The notes under the pieces are model-generated. The model searched no databases and was not told where the DNA came from. It was given only the letters and a program-made list of their open reading frames with translations. This document shows, in pieces, positions 55,209 through 62,904 of a stretch of DNA of 64,000 nt. Source of the DNA: Pantoea vagans (GTDB lineage: Bacteria > Pseudomonadota > Gammaproteobacteria > Enterobacterales > Enterobacteriaceae); assembly GCF_001506165.1 (NCBI RefSeq), contig NZ_CP011427.1:3968001-4032000 (forward strand), read 5' to 3'. The number at the start of each line of letters is the position of its first letter. The first letter of the stretch is position 1. The translations under genes and the position numbers were made by a program.

Positions 55209-56179
55209 TGCATATTCATATTGAAAACGATGCCAGTGGCCCGCTTGCTCTGCACCTGTCACGGGAAAGACTGCAACAGCAGTTGGATGCGCATCCGAAA
55301 CTGCGCAGCCACTTCACGCTGACAGAAAACAGCGATCCGGCGCAAACCGCCCCCTTCCTCGCTAACTGCGATCTGCTGTGGAGCGGTCGCAAGCTGGCGT
55401 TAGATGCATTCAGCACCCCGCGCCTGCGTTGGGTGCAGGTGATGTCGGCTGGCGTTGAGCAGTGGCTGGCGCATTTGCCCAAGGGCGTAACGCTGACCAA
55501 CGCGTCCGGCGTCCACGGCGATAAAGGCGCGGAATTCATTCTGATGGCGGCGTTGATGTTCAACTTCGGCATTCCGGGATTTTTGCAGGATCAGGCTCAG
55601 CGCTTATGGCGCCCGACCTACGGTGGCTGTGCGCGCGGCAAAACCGTGCTGCTGCTCGGCGTCGGTGGCATCGGCGCGGCAGCGGCCAAGCTGTTAACCG
55701 CGCAAGGCTATCGCGTGATTGGCGTCACGCGCAGCGGGCAGTGTGATGCCGACGTGGCGCGCTGCATTCGCATTGATGCCATCGACGACGTGTTACCGCA
55801 GGTGGACGTGTTGGTCTCAACACTGCCGCTGACGCCACAAACGGAGATGCTGTTTGATCGCCGCCGCCTCGATCTGCTGCCCGCCCGTGCAGGCATCGTG
55901 ATTGTTGGCCGTGCTGCGGTATTTGACTACGCCGCCATGCGCGAAAATCTGTGTGCCGGAGAGTTGGCAGGCGCGGTGCTGGATGTCTATCCGCAGGAGC
56001 CTTTGCCCGCTGACGACGCACTGTGGAACACGCCCGGTGTGGTGATGACGCCGCACTGCAGCCTCGACGATCACAGTGCCTACCTTGAGGGCTGCCTTGA
56101 GGTGTTTATCGACAATCTGGTGCGTTATCGCAGTGGTGACCCGCTGCGCAACCAGGTTGATGTTGAAAGAGGGTATTGA
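55208..56179 (+). CDS. D-2-hydroxyacid dehydrogenase family protein
   Basis: 323-residue NAD(P)-dependent dehydrogenase-like protein. Rossmann motif LGVGGIGAAAAKLL sits around residues 150-163. The catalytic triad of the family appears complete: Arg in IVGRAAVFDY (~236), Glu in DVYPQEPLP (~263) and His in TPHCSLDDHS (~283). The usual 'ARG' reads 'GRA', so the loop is atypical. It probably interconverts a 2-oxoacid and D-2-hydroxyacid in the pathway. Codon-overlaps the upstream ridA-like gene. Confidence 0.82.
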   Translation: MHIHIENDASGPLALHLSRERLQQQLDAHPKLRSHFTLTENSDPAQTAPFLANCDLLWSGRKLALDAFSTPRLRWVQVMSAGVEQWLAHLPKGVTLTNASGVHGDKGAEFILMAALMFNFGIPGFLQDQAQRLWRPTYGGCARGKTVLLLGVGGIGAAAAKLLTAQGYRVIGVTRSGQCDADVARCIRIDAIDDVLPQVDVLVSTLPLTPQTEMLFDRRRLDLLPARAGIVIVGRAAVFDYAAMRENLCAGELAGAVLDVYPQEPLPADDALWNTPGVVMTPHCSLDDHSAYLEGCLEVFIDNLVRYRSGDPLRNQVDVERGY

Positions 56180-56266
56180 AGTAGTTGCACCAATAAAAGC
56201 CGTAAAGACGTTCATAAAACACAAGGTCATCGCTTACACATTCACCAGCACCAGGGGAACCTTATT

Positions 56267-57163
56267 ATGAAATTTGCACGCATCGCAGTACTTATCTCTG
56301 GCATCACCGGCACCTTGCTGGCTGGACTCTCCAGCGCGCACGCCGCCAGCACCGATCCGATCAAACCCGCCGCCAGTGACTTCGCGGCAATGGCGCAGTG
56401 TAAAGCGCTGCAAACCAAATATCCGTCACTGAAAGGCAAAGATCTGGTGGTTGGCCTCGGTGGATACACCAAAGGCTTTGAAGCCCCTTCGGAGAAAGAC
56501 CCGAGCATTATCGAAGGTCTTGATCCTTCGCTGTTTGAGCGTATCAGCAGCTGCCTCGGCGCAAAACACAGCTATCAGAGTGGCTCGTTCAACGTACTGC
56601 TGACCTCGATCTCCAACGGTCGTGCAGATATCGGCCCCATGCTGTATGTCACCGATGAACGCCTGAAGCAGATCGCCTTTGTCGCCTCAATGCAGGTGCA
56701 GGATGGCTCGATTCTGGCAAAAGGTAACCCGAAGAAAATCAACACGGTGGATGACCTGTGCGGCAAAACCGTGGCTGCGGCGGCGGGCTCATATGAAGCC
56801 AACAAGCTGGTGCCTGAGCAGAGCGCCAAATGCAGCGCCGCTGGTAAGCCGGAAGTCAGCATGTTGATGGTGCAGAACACCGACAACAGCATTCAGGCAG
56901 TGAAAAGCGGCCGTGCTGACGTCTACCTGACCGAAGCCGGTTCGGCCATCGCCATTGCTAAAGCCGACAAAACGCTGGAAAGCGGCTTCACCGTTGACTT
57001 GCCAATTATGGTTGGCTTCCCGATCGCCAAAGACAACGCCACCCTGCGCAGTGCCGTGCTGGATGCGATGAAGGTGATTCAGGAGAGCGGTGCACAGAAG
57101 AAATTGCTGGATTACTGGGGTCAGGGCAGTGCCGCTGAACGTCCGGTTGTTGCGCGTGGTTAA
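56267..57163 (+). CDS. Polar-amino-acid-type periplasmic binding protein (SBP family 3)
   Basis: 298-residue secreted protein with a signal peptide cleaved near SSAHA-ASTDP. The SBP_bac_3 fold shows in FNVLLTSISNGRADIGPMLY, the hinge DDLCGKTVAAAAGSYEANK and GRADVYLTEAGSAIAIA. Two cysteine pairs could form disulphides. It is the receptor for the fused permease-ATPase encoded next. Ligand unknown, likely an amino acid or derivative. The start ATG has AGGGGAACC upstream. Confidence 0.88.
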   Translation: MKFARIAVLISGITGTLLAGLSSAHAASTDPIKPAASDFAAMAQCKALQTKYPSLKGKDLVVGLGGYTKGFEAPSEKDPSIIEGLDPSLFERISSCLGAKHSYQSGSFNVLLTSISNGRADIGPMLYVTDERLKQIAFVASMQVQDGSILAKGNPKKINTVDDLCGKTVAAAAGSYEANKLVPEQSAKCSAAGKPEVSMLMVQNTDNSIQAVKSGRADVYLTEAGSAIAIAKADKTLESGFTVDLPIMVGFPIAKDNATLRSAVLDAMKVIQESGAQKKLLDYWGQGSAAERPVVARG

Positions 57164-57239
57164 TGCATAAACTCAGCCCGATCAATTGGGTTGCCGCAGC
57201 GCGTGCAACCCAAACGATCACGTTGGGGGAGATAACGCC

Positions 57240-58766
57240 TTGGATGATTTTCTTAAGTACCTGACCTTCCCTTACCTGTGGGAAGGTGCCGTCATCGCCG
57301 TACAGTTGCTGATTGGTGCGCTGGCGGGCGGCATTATAATTGGCTTTTTCCTGGCGTTGGCCAGCACCTCAAAGCACTGGTTTATCCGCGTGCCGGTGAA
57401 AACCTACATTTACCTGCTGCGCGGCACGCCGGTGCTGTTGCAGTTGATCCTGCTCTATAACGTGTTGCCAGAATTCGGACTGCGTTTGAGCCCGTTCACC
57501 AGTGCCATGCTGGCGTTGATGATCAACGAAACCGCCTTTTGCGCCGAAATCATTCGCGGCGGCATCATTGCCACCGACCGCGACCAGAGCATGGCGGCCC
57601 AGGCATTCGGCTATTCGCGTACCAAAGAGATGATCCACGTCGTCATCCCGCAAGCACTGCGCGCCATTTTGCCGACCATGGGTAACGAGACCGTTGGCCT
57701 GCTGAAATCGACCTCACTGGCGTCGGTGGTCGGCGTCAACGAACTGACCATGCGCGGCCAGGCGATTGTGTCGCAGAACTTCCTGTTTATTCCGGTATTG
57801 GTGGCCTCTGGCGGCATCTACCTGATCCTCTCGACCGCCCTGGCTGGCGGACAGTGGTGGCTGGAGAAGTTCTACAACCTCGATGAACGCGCCCGCCGCG
57901 CCCGTGCGCGCCTGGCCACCCTGCCGCCAGAAGCCGATGTCATGGCGATGCAGTTGCCGAAACGCCGCTGGGATACGCAAACCGCCGCACCGGTGCTGGA
58001 AGTGGACAAACTGTGTGTCGATTACGCGGGTAAAGCGGTGCTGAAATCGCTGTCGCTCACCGTGCGCCGTGGTGAAGTGGTTGTGCTGCTGGGTCGCTCC
58101 GGCTCCGGTAAAAGCACCCTGTTGAAATCGATTCTGGCGCTGACGCCGCGCACCAGCGGTACGATCCAGACCGAAGGCCACTTTATGGGCAGCGATGAAA
58201 ACGGTCGTGCCCTGGCCGCCCGCCATTTACCGGCCAACCGTGCCAAGTCGGGTATTGGGATCGTGTTTCAGCACTTTGCGCTGTTCGATCACCTGACCGC
58301 GTTAGAGAACGTGATGAGCATTCTGCTGCGCGTACAGGGCGCCCAGCCTGAAATCGCGCGCGCTAAAGCGATGCGTGCACTGAAAATGGTGGGGTTGCAG
58401 GATTTCGCCGCCTCATTGCCGCACGAATTATCGGGCGGTCAAAAACAGCGCGTCGGCATTGCGCGTGCGCTGGCGGCAGAACCGCAAATCCTGCTGTTCG
58501 ACGAACCCACTTCGGCGCTCGACCCTGAGCTGGTGCGTGAAGTGAACCAGACGATGCGCAATCTGGCCCAAACTGGCATCACCATGATTATCAGTACCCA
58601 TGACATTGCCTTTGCGGCTGGCGTGGCGGATCGCGTGGTGTTCCTGCAGGACGGCGCGCTGATTGAAGAGGGTCCTCCGGCCATTCTGCAAAACCCAAAA
58701 ACACCGGCCTTTGCCACGTTCCTTGAACACGAAAACGCCACGGAGGCTCAGCATGCCAACGCATGA
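57240..58766 (+). CDS. Fused amino-acid-type ABC permease-ATPase
   Basis: 508-residue fusion protein. Residues ~1-215 form a HisM/GlnP-type permease with an EAA loop (QSMAAQAFGYSRTKEMIHVV); residues ~250-500 form the ATPase with Walker A GRSGSGKST (285-293), Q-loop VFQHFALFDHLTALENV, signature LSGGQKQR, Walker B 'ILLFDEPTSALD' and switch STHDIAF. I start it at TTG 57240, which has GGGGGAG about 8 nt upstream and gives the normal permease N-terminus (DDFLKYLTFPYLWEGAVIAV); an ATG at 57186 would add an odd 18-residue tail. One such chain, presumably dimeric, could make the whole membrane complex. Overlaps the next gene by 14 bp. Confidence 0.87.
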   Translation: MDDFLKYLTFPYLWEGAVIAVQLLIGALAGGIIIGFFLALASTSKHWFIRVPVKTYIYLLRGTPVLLQLILLYNVLPEFGLRLSPFTSAMLALMINETAFCAEIIRGGIIATDRDQSMAAQAFGYSRTKEMIHVVIPQALRAILPTMGNETVGLLKSTSLASVVGVNELTMRGQAIVSQNFLFIPVLVASGGIYLILSTALAGGQWWLEKFYNLDERARRARARLATLPPEADVMAMQLPKRRWDTQTAAPVLEVDKLCVDYAGKAVLKSLSLTVRRGEVVVLLGRSGSGKSTLLKSILALTPRTSGTIQTEGHFMGSDENGRALAARHLPANRAKSGIGIVFQHFALFDHLTALENVMSILLRVQGAQPEIARAKAMRALKMVGLQDFAASLPHELSGGQKQRVGIARALAAEPQILLFDEPTSALDPELVREVNQTMRNLAQTGITMIISTHDIAFAAGVADRVVFLQDGALIEEGPPAILQNPKTPAFATFLEHENATEAQHANA

Positions 58767-59793
58767 ACTTGCCGCACGTGAGCGTCTCGGTGATGCGCTG
58801 TTCCGCTATATGCAGGGCCAGCCAGCTGATGCACTGTCTGGCGAATCCGATGCCAATCAGCAGGCGCTACGCCGTTTCCGCCTGCTGCCGCGCGTCTTAC
58901 AGGGCAACGAGGGGATCAGCACCGAAACCACGCTGCTGAATCAACGCTGGGCGGCACCGCTGGGCGTCGGGGCGTTTGCTGGCGACCGCATCTTTCATGA
59001 AGAAGGGTTGTTGCCGATTGCGCGCGCCTGTAAACGCCTGCAATTGCCGCTGGTGATCTCGGAAGAGACCGTCACACCGCTGGAGCAGATTGGCGCGGAG
59101 TATGATCGCTGCTGGTTGCAACTGCGTGCCGCGGGCGATGTCGGCCGCATCAAAGACTTAATCGATCAGGCTGCACAAGCCGGATTTAAAAACATTGTTC
59201 TGACCGTGCTCGCACCGGTGCATCCGGTCGCGGGTTTACAGCCTGGCGGGTTCTCGATTGGCGAGGCGCTAAAACAGCGCGGCTGGCACACCATTGGCGG
59301 AACGGAACCGGGCGTCGCCGCGTTACCGGCTTTTCCAGTGTGGCGCTGGCAGCAGATTGATGACGTCGCGGCGCACTGCGCCACGCATCAACTGCCGCTG
59401 TGGTTAAAAGGCATTTTGCATCATGACGATGCCGCTCAGGCAACTCAGCACGGCGTCAGTGGCATCATCGCCTCCAACATTGGCCTGCGCCAAAGTGCAC
59501 GCTGGGCAACGCCGGTCGATCAACTGCCCGATTTGCAAGCCGTTACCCGCTTGCCGCTGCTGTTGGACGGCGGAGTGCGCTGCGGCAGCGATGCAGTGGT
59601 GGCGCGTTGCCTCGGTGCCTCCCTGTCACTCAGCGTGCGACCGATCATCAGCGCCTTAGTGGCCGGTGGCGAAGACGCGGTGTTTGATCTGCTTTCCGGC
59701 TGGATCAATGAAATCACCGCGATCAGCCACTGGTGCGGCGTCAGTGATATGGCGGCACTCAACGGCAGCTTTGTTAGCGAGGTACGCAACTGA
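58753..59793 (+). CDS. FMN alpha-hydroxyacid oxidase-family protein lacking catalytic residues
   Basis: 346-residue TIM-barrel protein of the glycolate/lactate oxidase family. FMN-contacting elements remain: Lys219 in LWLKGILHHDDA and the phosphate-binding region LLDGGVRCGSDAVVARCLGA. The family's catalytic set is changed. The signature SNHGGRQ reads SNIGLRQ, so the base His is Ile243 (Arg246 kept); the usual VDTP is VLAP, losing Asp; and the LQLY tyrosine is lost (LQLRAA). It is therefore unlikely to oxidise hydroxyacids by the standard mechanism. It could have another FMN chemistry or a binding role. It overlaps its neighbours by 14 and 1 bp, so it is fully embedded in the operon. Confidence 0.8.
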   Translation: MPTHELAARERLGDALFRYMQGQPADALSGESDANQQALRRFRLLPRVLQGNEGISTETTLLNQRWAAPLGVGAFAGDRIFHEEGLLPIARACKRLQLPLVISEETVTPLEQIGAEYDRCWLQLRAAGDVGRIKDLIDQAAQAGFKNIVLTVLAPVHPVAGLQPGGFSIGEALKQRGWHTIGGTEPGVAALPAFPVWRWQQIDDVAAHCATHQLPLWLKGILHHDDAAQATQHGVSGIIASNIGLRQSARWATPVDQLPDLQAVTRLPLLLDGGVRCGSDAVVARCLGASLSLSVRPIISALVAGGEDAVFDLLSGWINEITAISHWCGVSDMAALNGSFVSEVRN

Positions 59794-60716
59794 TGCAGCA
59801 ACTCATTTTCAATCAGGGCGATGCCAGCGAATCACGCATCTATTACTGCGCCCACTATCTGGCCGACAGCCTCGGCTTGTTCGCCGCCGAGCAGTTGCAG
59901 GTCACCTTTACCACCAGCGCCACGGGCGGTCACACCGTGCAGGGCGGCCAGGTGCCTGCCGTTCTGAGCCGCGATGCCGATCTCACGCTGGGCGGCCCGA
60001 TGGTGGTGATGAAGCATTTTCAACAGCATGGCGCAGAGCTGCAGTGCTTTTGCGCCTCGGTGGCGGCTAACCCGTGGTTTCTGGCGGCGGCGCAGGCGCA
60101 ACCCGATTTTCAACTCAGCGATTTGCGCGGCAAACGCGTGCTGGATGTCGGTAATGTCGGCACCGCCACGCTGACCTTCCGCTGGCTGCTGGCGCAGCAC
60201 GGATTGCAGGATCAGGTGGAGTTGATTTCCGGCAGCGGCGATCAGGCACGCGATTTCGCTGCCGTGGCCGCAGGCGAGGCCGATTACGCGCTGCACGCCA
60301 TACACATGCTGGCACCGGCCATTGCTGCCGGGCAGCTGAGCAGCGTCAGCAGCCTCGCCACCCTGTGCGGCCATGTCCCCTGGAGCGCCTACATCGCGCG
60401 TGCCGATGTGTTGCTGGAGAAGGCATCAGCGTTCCACGCGTTCTCACGGGCCATCGAACAGGCACTGACGTGGATCGCGACTCATGATGCCACCGCACTG
60501 GCTGACCGCGTGCAGCACTACTATCCCGATTATCCACGCGATGCGCTGGTGACGGGGCTGGCGGCCTATCAGCACGCCCAGGTCTTCGCGCCAGGCTGCG
60601 TTATCCCGCAGCACGAATTTGAACACTTCAGCCAGCTGTTGAGCGCTATCGGCTGGCTGGATCCTTCTCAACCGGTGCCCTATTTCGCACTGGTCACGCA
60701 GGCAGGAGCAGAGTGA
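59793..60716 (+). CDS. Signal-less periplasmic-binding-fold protein (NMT1/THI5-like)
   Basis: 307-residue protein of the NMT1/SsuA-like binding-protein class. It has the typical start IYYCAHYLADSLGLFAAEQL and segments such as LRGKRVLDVGNVGTATLTFR and GEADYALHAIHMLAPAIAAG. It has no signal peptide, begins directly with the fold, and no matching permease is present. It is thus probably cytoplasmic. Members of this fold include enzymes (THI5-type synthases, phthalate-type decarboxylases), so an enzymatic or sensory role is as likely as transport. Overlaps both neighbours by 1 bp. Confidence 0.72.
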   Translation: MQQLIFNQGDASESRIYYCAHYLADSLGLFAAEQLQVTFTTSATGGHTVQGGQVPAVLSRDADLTLGGPMVVMKHFQQHGAELQCFCASVAANPWFLAAAQAQPDFQLSDLRGKRVLDVGNVGTATLTFRWLLAQHGLQDQVELISGSGDQARDFAAVAAGEADYALHAIHMLAPAIAAGQLSSVSSLATLCGHVPWSAYIARADVLLEKASAFHAFSRAIEQALTWIATHDATALADRVQHYYPDYPRDALVTGLAAYQHAQVFAPGCVIPQHEFEHFSQLLSAIGWLDPSQPVPYFALVTQAGAE

Positions 60717-62104
60717 TGAAACAGCTTATTATCAATGGTTTGGTCGTAACAGAGACCCGTGCAGAACCGGCCGACTTGCTGATTGAGAATGGCATAATCA
60801 GCGGCCTGCTGACGCCTGGCGCGATGACAGCAGGCGTGGATGAAATCATTGATGCGCAGGGATTGATCATCGTTCCCGGCGCTATTGATGTGCACACCCA
60901 CTTCACTGGCTCGCATGATTTCCCACAGCAGGAGCTGCGCGAAGGTACACAGGGTGCCGCCGCACATGGCGTCACCACCATCGTTGAGATGCCGCACTCA
61001 CTGCCGCCCGCCACCTCGCTGAAGAATTTCACCGCCAAACAACAATGGCTGGCAGACAACTGCTCGGTGGATTACGCCATGTGGGCCGGACTGGATGGCC
61101 GCAACGTACACGAGCTGGCGGCGCTGGATCAGGCGGGCGCACTGGCGTTTAAAGCCTTCCTGTGCAGCGGTGCGCCGAACGGCGAAGCGACCGACGAAAA
61201 AGGTCTACCACGCCTTGATGACGATGGCCTGCTGCGCGCAATGCGTGAGTTAGCCACGTTCGATGGCCTGATTGGCGTGCACGCGGAAAACCACGACATC
61301 CTGATTGGCGCAGGCAGTGAACTGCGCCGTGCCGGACGCAAAGATACCCGTGCGCATGCGCTGGCAGGCCCGGAAATTGCCGAGATTGAAGCCGTGGGCC
61401 GCGTGCTGGCGGTCGCCGAAGAGACCGGTGCGCGTTGCCATATTGTGCATGTCAGCTCCGCGCGCGCCGCTGAAACCATCGTCGCCGCCAAAATCCGGGT
61501 GCGCGCCAGCTTCGAAACCTGTCCGCACTATCTGATTCTGGATGAGGACGATCTGGTACGCATCGGCCCCAATGCCCGCTGCGGCCCGCCGATTCGCCCA
61601 CGTCCGGTAGTGGATGCACTGTGGCAAGTGCTGCTGCGCGGCGATGTCGACATGATCGCCTCCGACCACTGCCCCTATACCCCTGCACAAAAACAGGCCG
61701 GTGAAACCAGCATCTGGGATGCAGGCATGGGGTTAACCGGCGTGGAGACGCTGAGCCCGATGTTCTTTAGTGCCGCGCATATCGATCGTGGTCTGGCCCT
61801 GACCGAATTTGCCCGCATGACCGCCAGCGGCCCAGCAAAAGCCTTCCAGCTGTGGGGGAGAAAAGGAGCGATTGCGCCGGGCTTTGATGCCGACCTGGTG
61901 TTTTACGACGCGCAGCAGAGCTGGACGGTGGAGGGCGCGGCCTTCCAGGGGTTGGGTAAGTGGAGCGCATTTGAAGGGATGCGCTGTCAGGGTAAAGTAG
62001 TGCGCACACTTATTCGTGGCGTCACGGTTTACCAGGATGACCAGATGCAGGTTGAACCCGGCTTTGGTCAGTTCGTGACCCGACAGGCAGCAACAGGACA
62101 ATAA
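60716..62104 (+). CDS. Hydantoinase/allantoinase-type cyclic amidohydrolase
   Basis: 462-residue amidohydrolase with the full binuclear metal set of the dihydropyrimidinase/allantoinase group: His60 and His62 (DVHTHF), the carbamylated lysine Lys146 (AFKAFL), His189 (VHAEN), His245 (HVSSA) and Asp317 (SDHCPY). It should open a cyclic amide or ureide ring (hydantoin, allantoin, dihydropyrimidine-like). The exact substrate is unknown. The ATG at 60716 overlaps the preceding stop. No allantoin-specific genes (allantoate amidohydrolase, ureidoglycolate enzymes) are in view. Confidence 0.88.
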   Translation: MKQLIINGLVVTETRAEPADLLIENGIISGLLTPGAMTAGVDEIIDAQGLIIVPGAIDVHTHFTGSHDFPQQELREGTQGAAAHGVTTIVEMPHSLPPATSLKNFTAKQQWLADNCSVDYAMWAGLDGRNVHELAALDQAGALAFKAFLCSGAPNGEATDEKGLPRLDDDGLLRAMRELATFDGLIGVHAENHDILIGAGSELRRAGRKDTRAHALAGPEIAEIEAVGRVLAVAEETGARCHIVHVSSARAAETIVAAKIRVRASFETCPHYLILDEDDLVRIGPNARCGPPIRPRPVVDALWQVLLRGDVDMIASDHCPYTPAQKQAGETSIWDAGMGLTGVETLSPMFFSAAHIDRGLALTEFARMTASGPAKAFQLWGRKGAIAPGFDADLVFYDAQQSWTVEGAAFQGLGKWSAFEGMRCQGKVVRTLIRGVTVYQDDQMQVEPGFGQFVTRQAATGQ

Positions 62105-62106
62105 TC

Positions 62107-62868
62107 ATGGCAGGAAAATCGTCAACTATCCGCCGCAAGAACAGCGCCCCGCTGGCGCAGGAATCCACCAGCGAAGAGAGCTGGCAAACAGCACGCCCAC
62201 GCACTCTGGTCGATCACGCGGTCGATGCCATTCTCAGCGCGGCCTCACGCGGCTTAGTGCTGCCCGGCGACCGTATCGCTGAGCCGGATCTGGTGGCCAA
62301 ACTCGGCATGAGCCGCGTGCCGATCCGCGAAGCGCTGCGCATTCTGGAGAGCCAGGGCATCGTCACCAGTGAGCCGTACAAAGGCATCCGCTTGATGGAG
62401 ATTTCTCATCAGCGGCTGGAGCAGATTATCGACGTGCGCATCCCGCTGGAGACGCTGGCCTGCCGCCGTGCAATCGAAGCCGGTCGCAACGGTGCCGAAC
62501 AGCTGACGCAGCTGTACCAAGGCGTGGCGCAGATGCAGACCATGATGCAAAACGATGACGTTTACGGTTTTGCCTCGGCGGATACCGATTTCCACCGCAC
62601 GCTGTGCAGCTTTGCCCACAACCCGGTACTCAGCAATTTGTGGGAGTCCATTGCGCGCCAGCTGACGGTGATTTTCGGCCTCTCCACCATGGGCAAATCG
62701 ATGAGCGACATCATTGAAGAGCACCAGCGGCTGATCAACGTGTTCGCCGATGGCGATATCGCGCAGATGACGGATGAGATTGAAAACCATATTCGCATTC
62801 AGGCACTGGATGTGGACTACGAAACTTTGATTATGCAGCGCCGACAGCAGCGTTCCGCTGTGGGCTGA
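62107..62868 (+). CDS. GntR-family regulator, FCD subfamily
   Basis: 253-residue transcription factor with an N-terminal winged helix after a 35-residue tail (residues ~35-100; LPGDRIAEPDLVAKLGMSRV, IREALRILESQGIVTSEPY) and an FCD effector domain (~105-245; metal-type residues DTDFHRTLCSFAHNP and EEHQRLINVF and the final ENHIRIQAL). It is embedded in the cluster 2 bp after the amidohydrolase gene. The palindromes TCGTATACGA at the cluster promoter are its most likely operators. Confidence 0.88.
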   Translation: MAGKSSTIRRKNSAPLAQESTSEESWQTARPRTLVDHAVDAILSAASRGLVLPGDRIAEPDLVAKLGMSRVPIREALRILESQGIVTSEPYKGIRLMEISHQRLEQIIDVRIPLETLACRRAIEAGRNGAEQLTQLYQGVAQMQTMMQNDDVYGFASADTDFHRTLCSFAHNPVLSNLWESIARQLTVIFGLSTMGKSMSDIIEEHQRLINVFADGDIAQMTDEIENHIRIQALDVDYETLIMQRRQQRSAVG

Positions 62869-62904
62869 TGCTTTGTTGATTGCCTTTACACCAGGAAAAC
62901 CACG

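Noticed and set aside
60716..62104. Allantoinase of an allantoin operon
   Set aside because: The metal motif fits the whole hydantoinase/allantoinase group, but none of the later allantoin-pathway genes is present, so a specific allantoin role is not supported.
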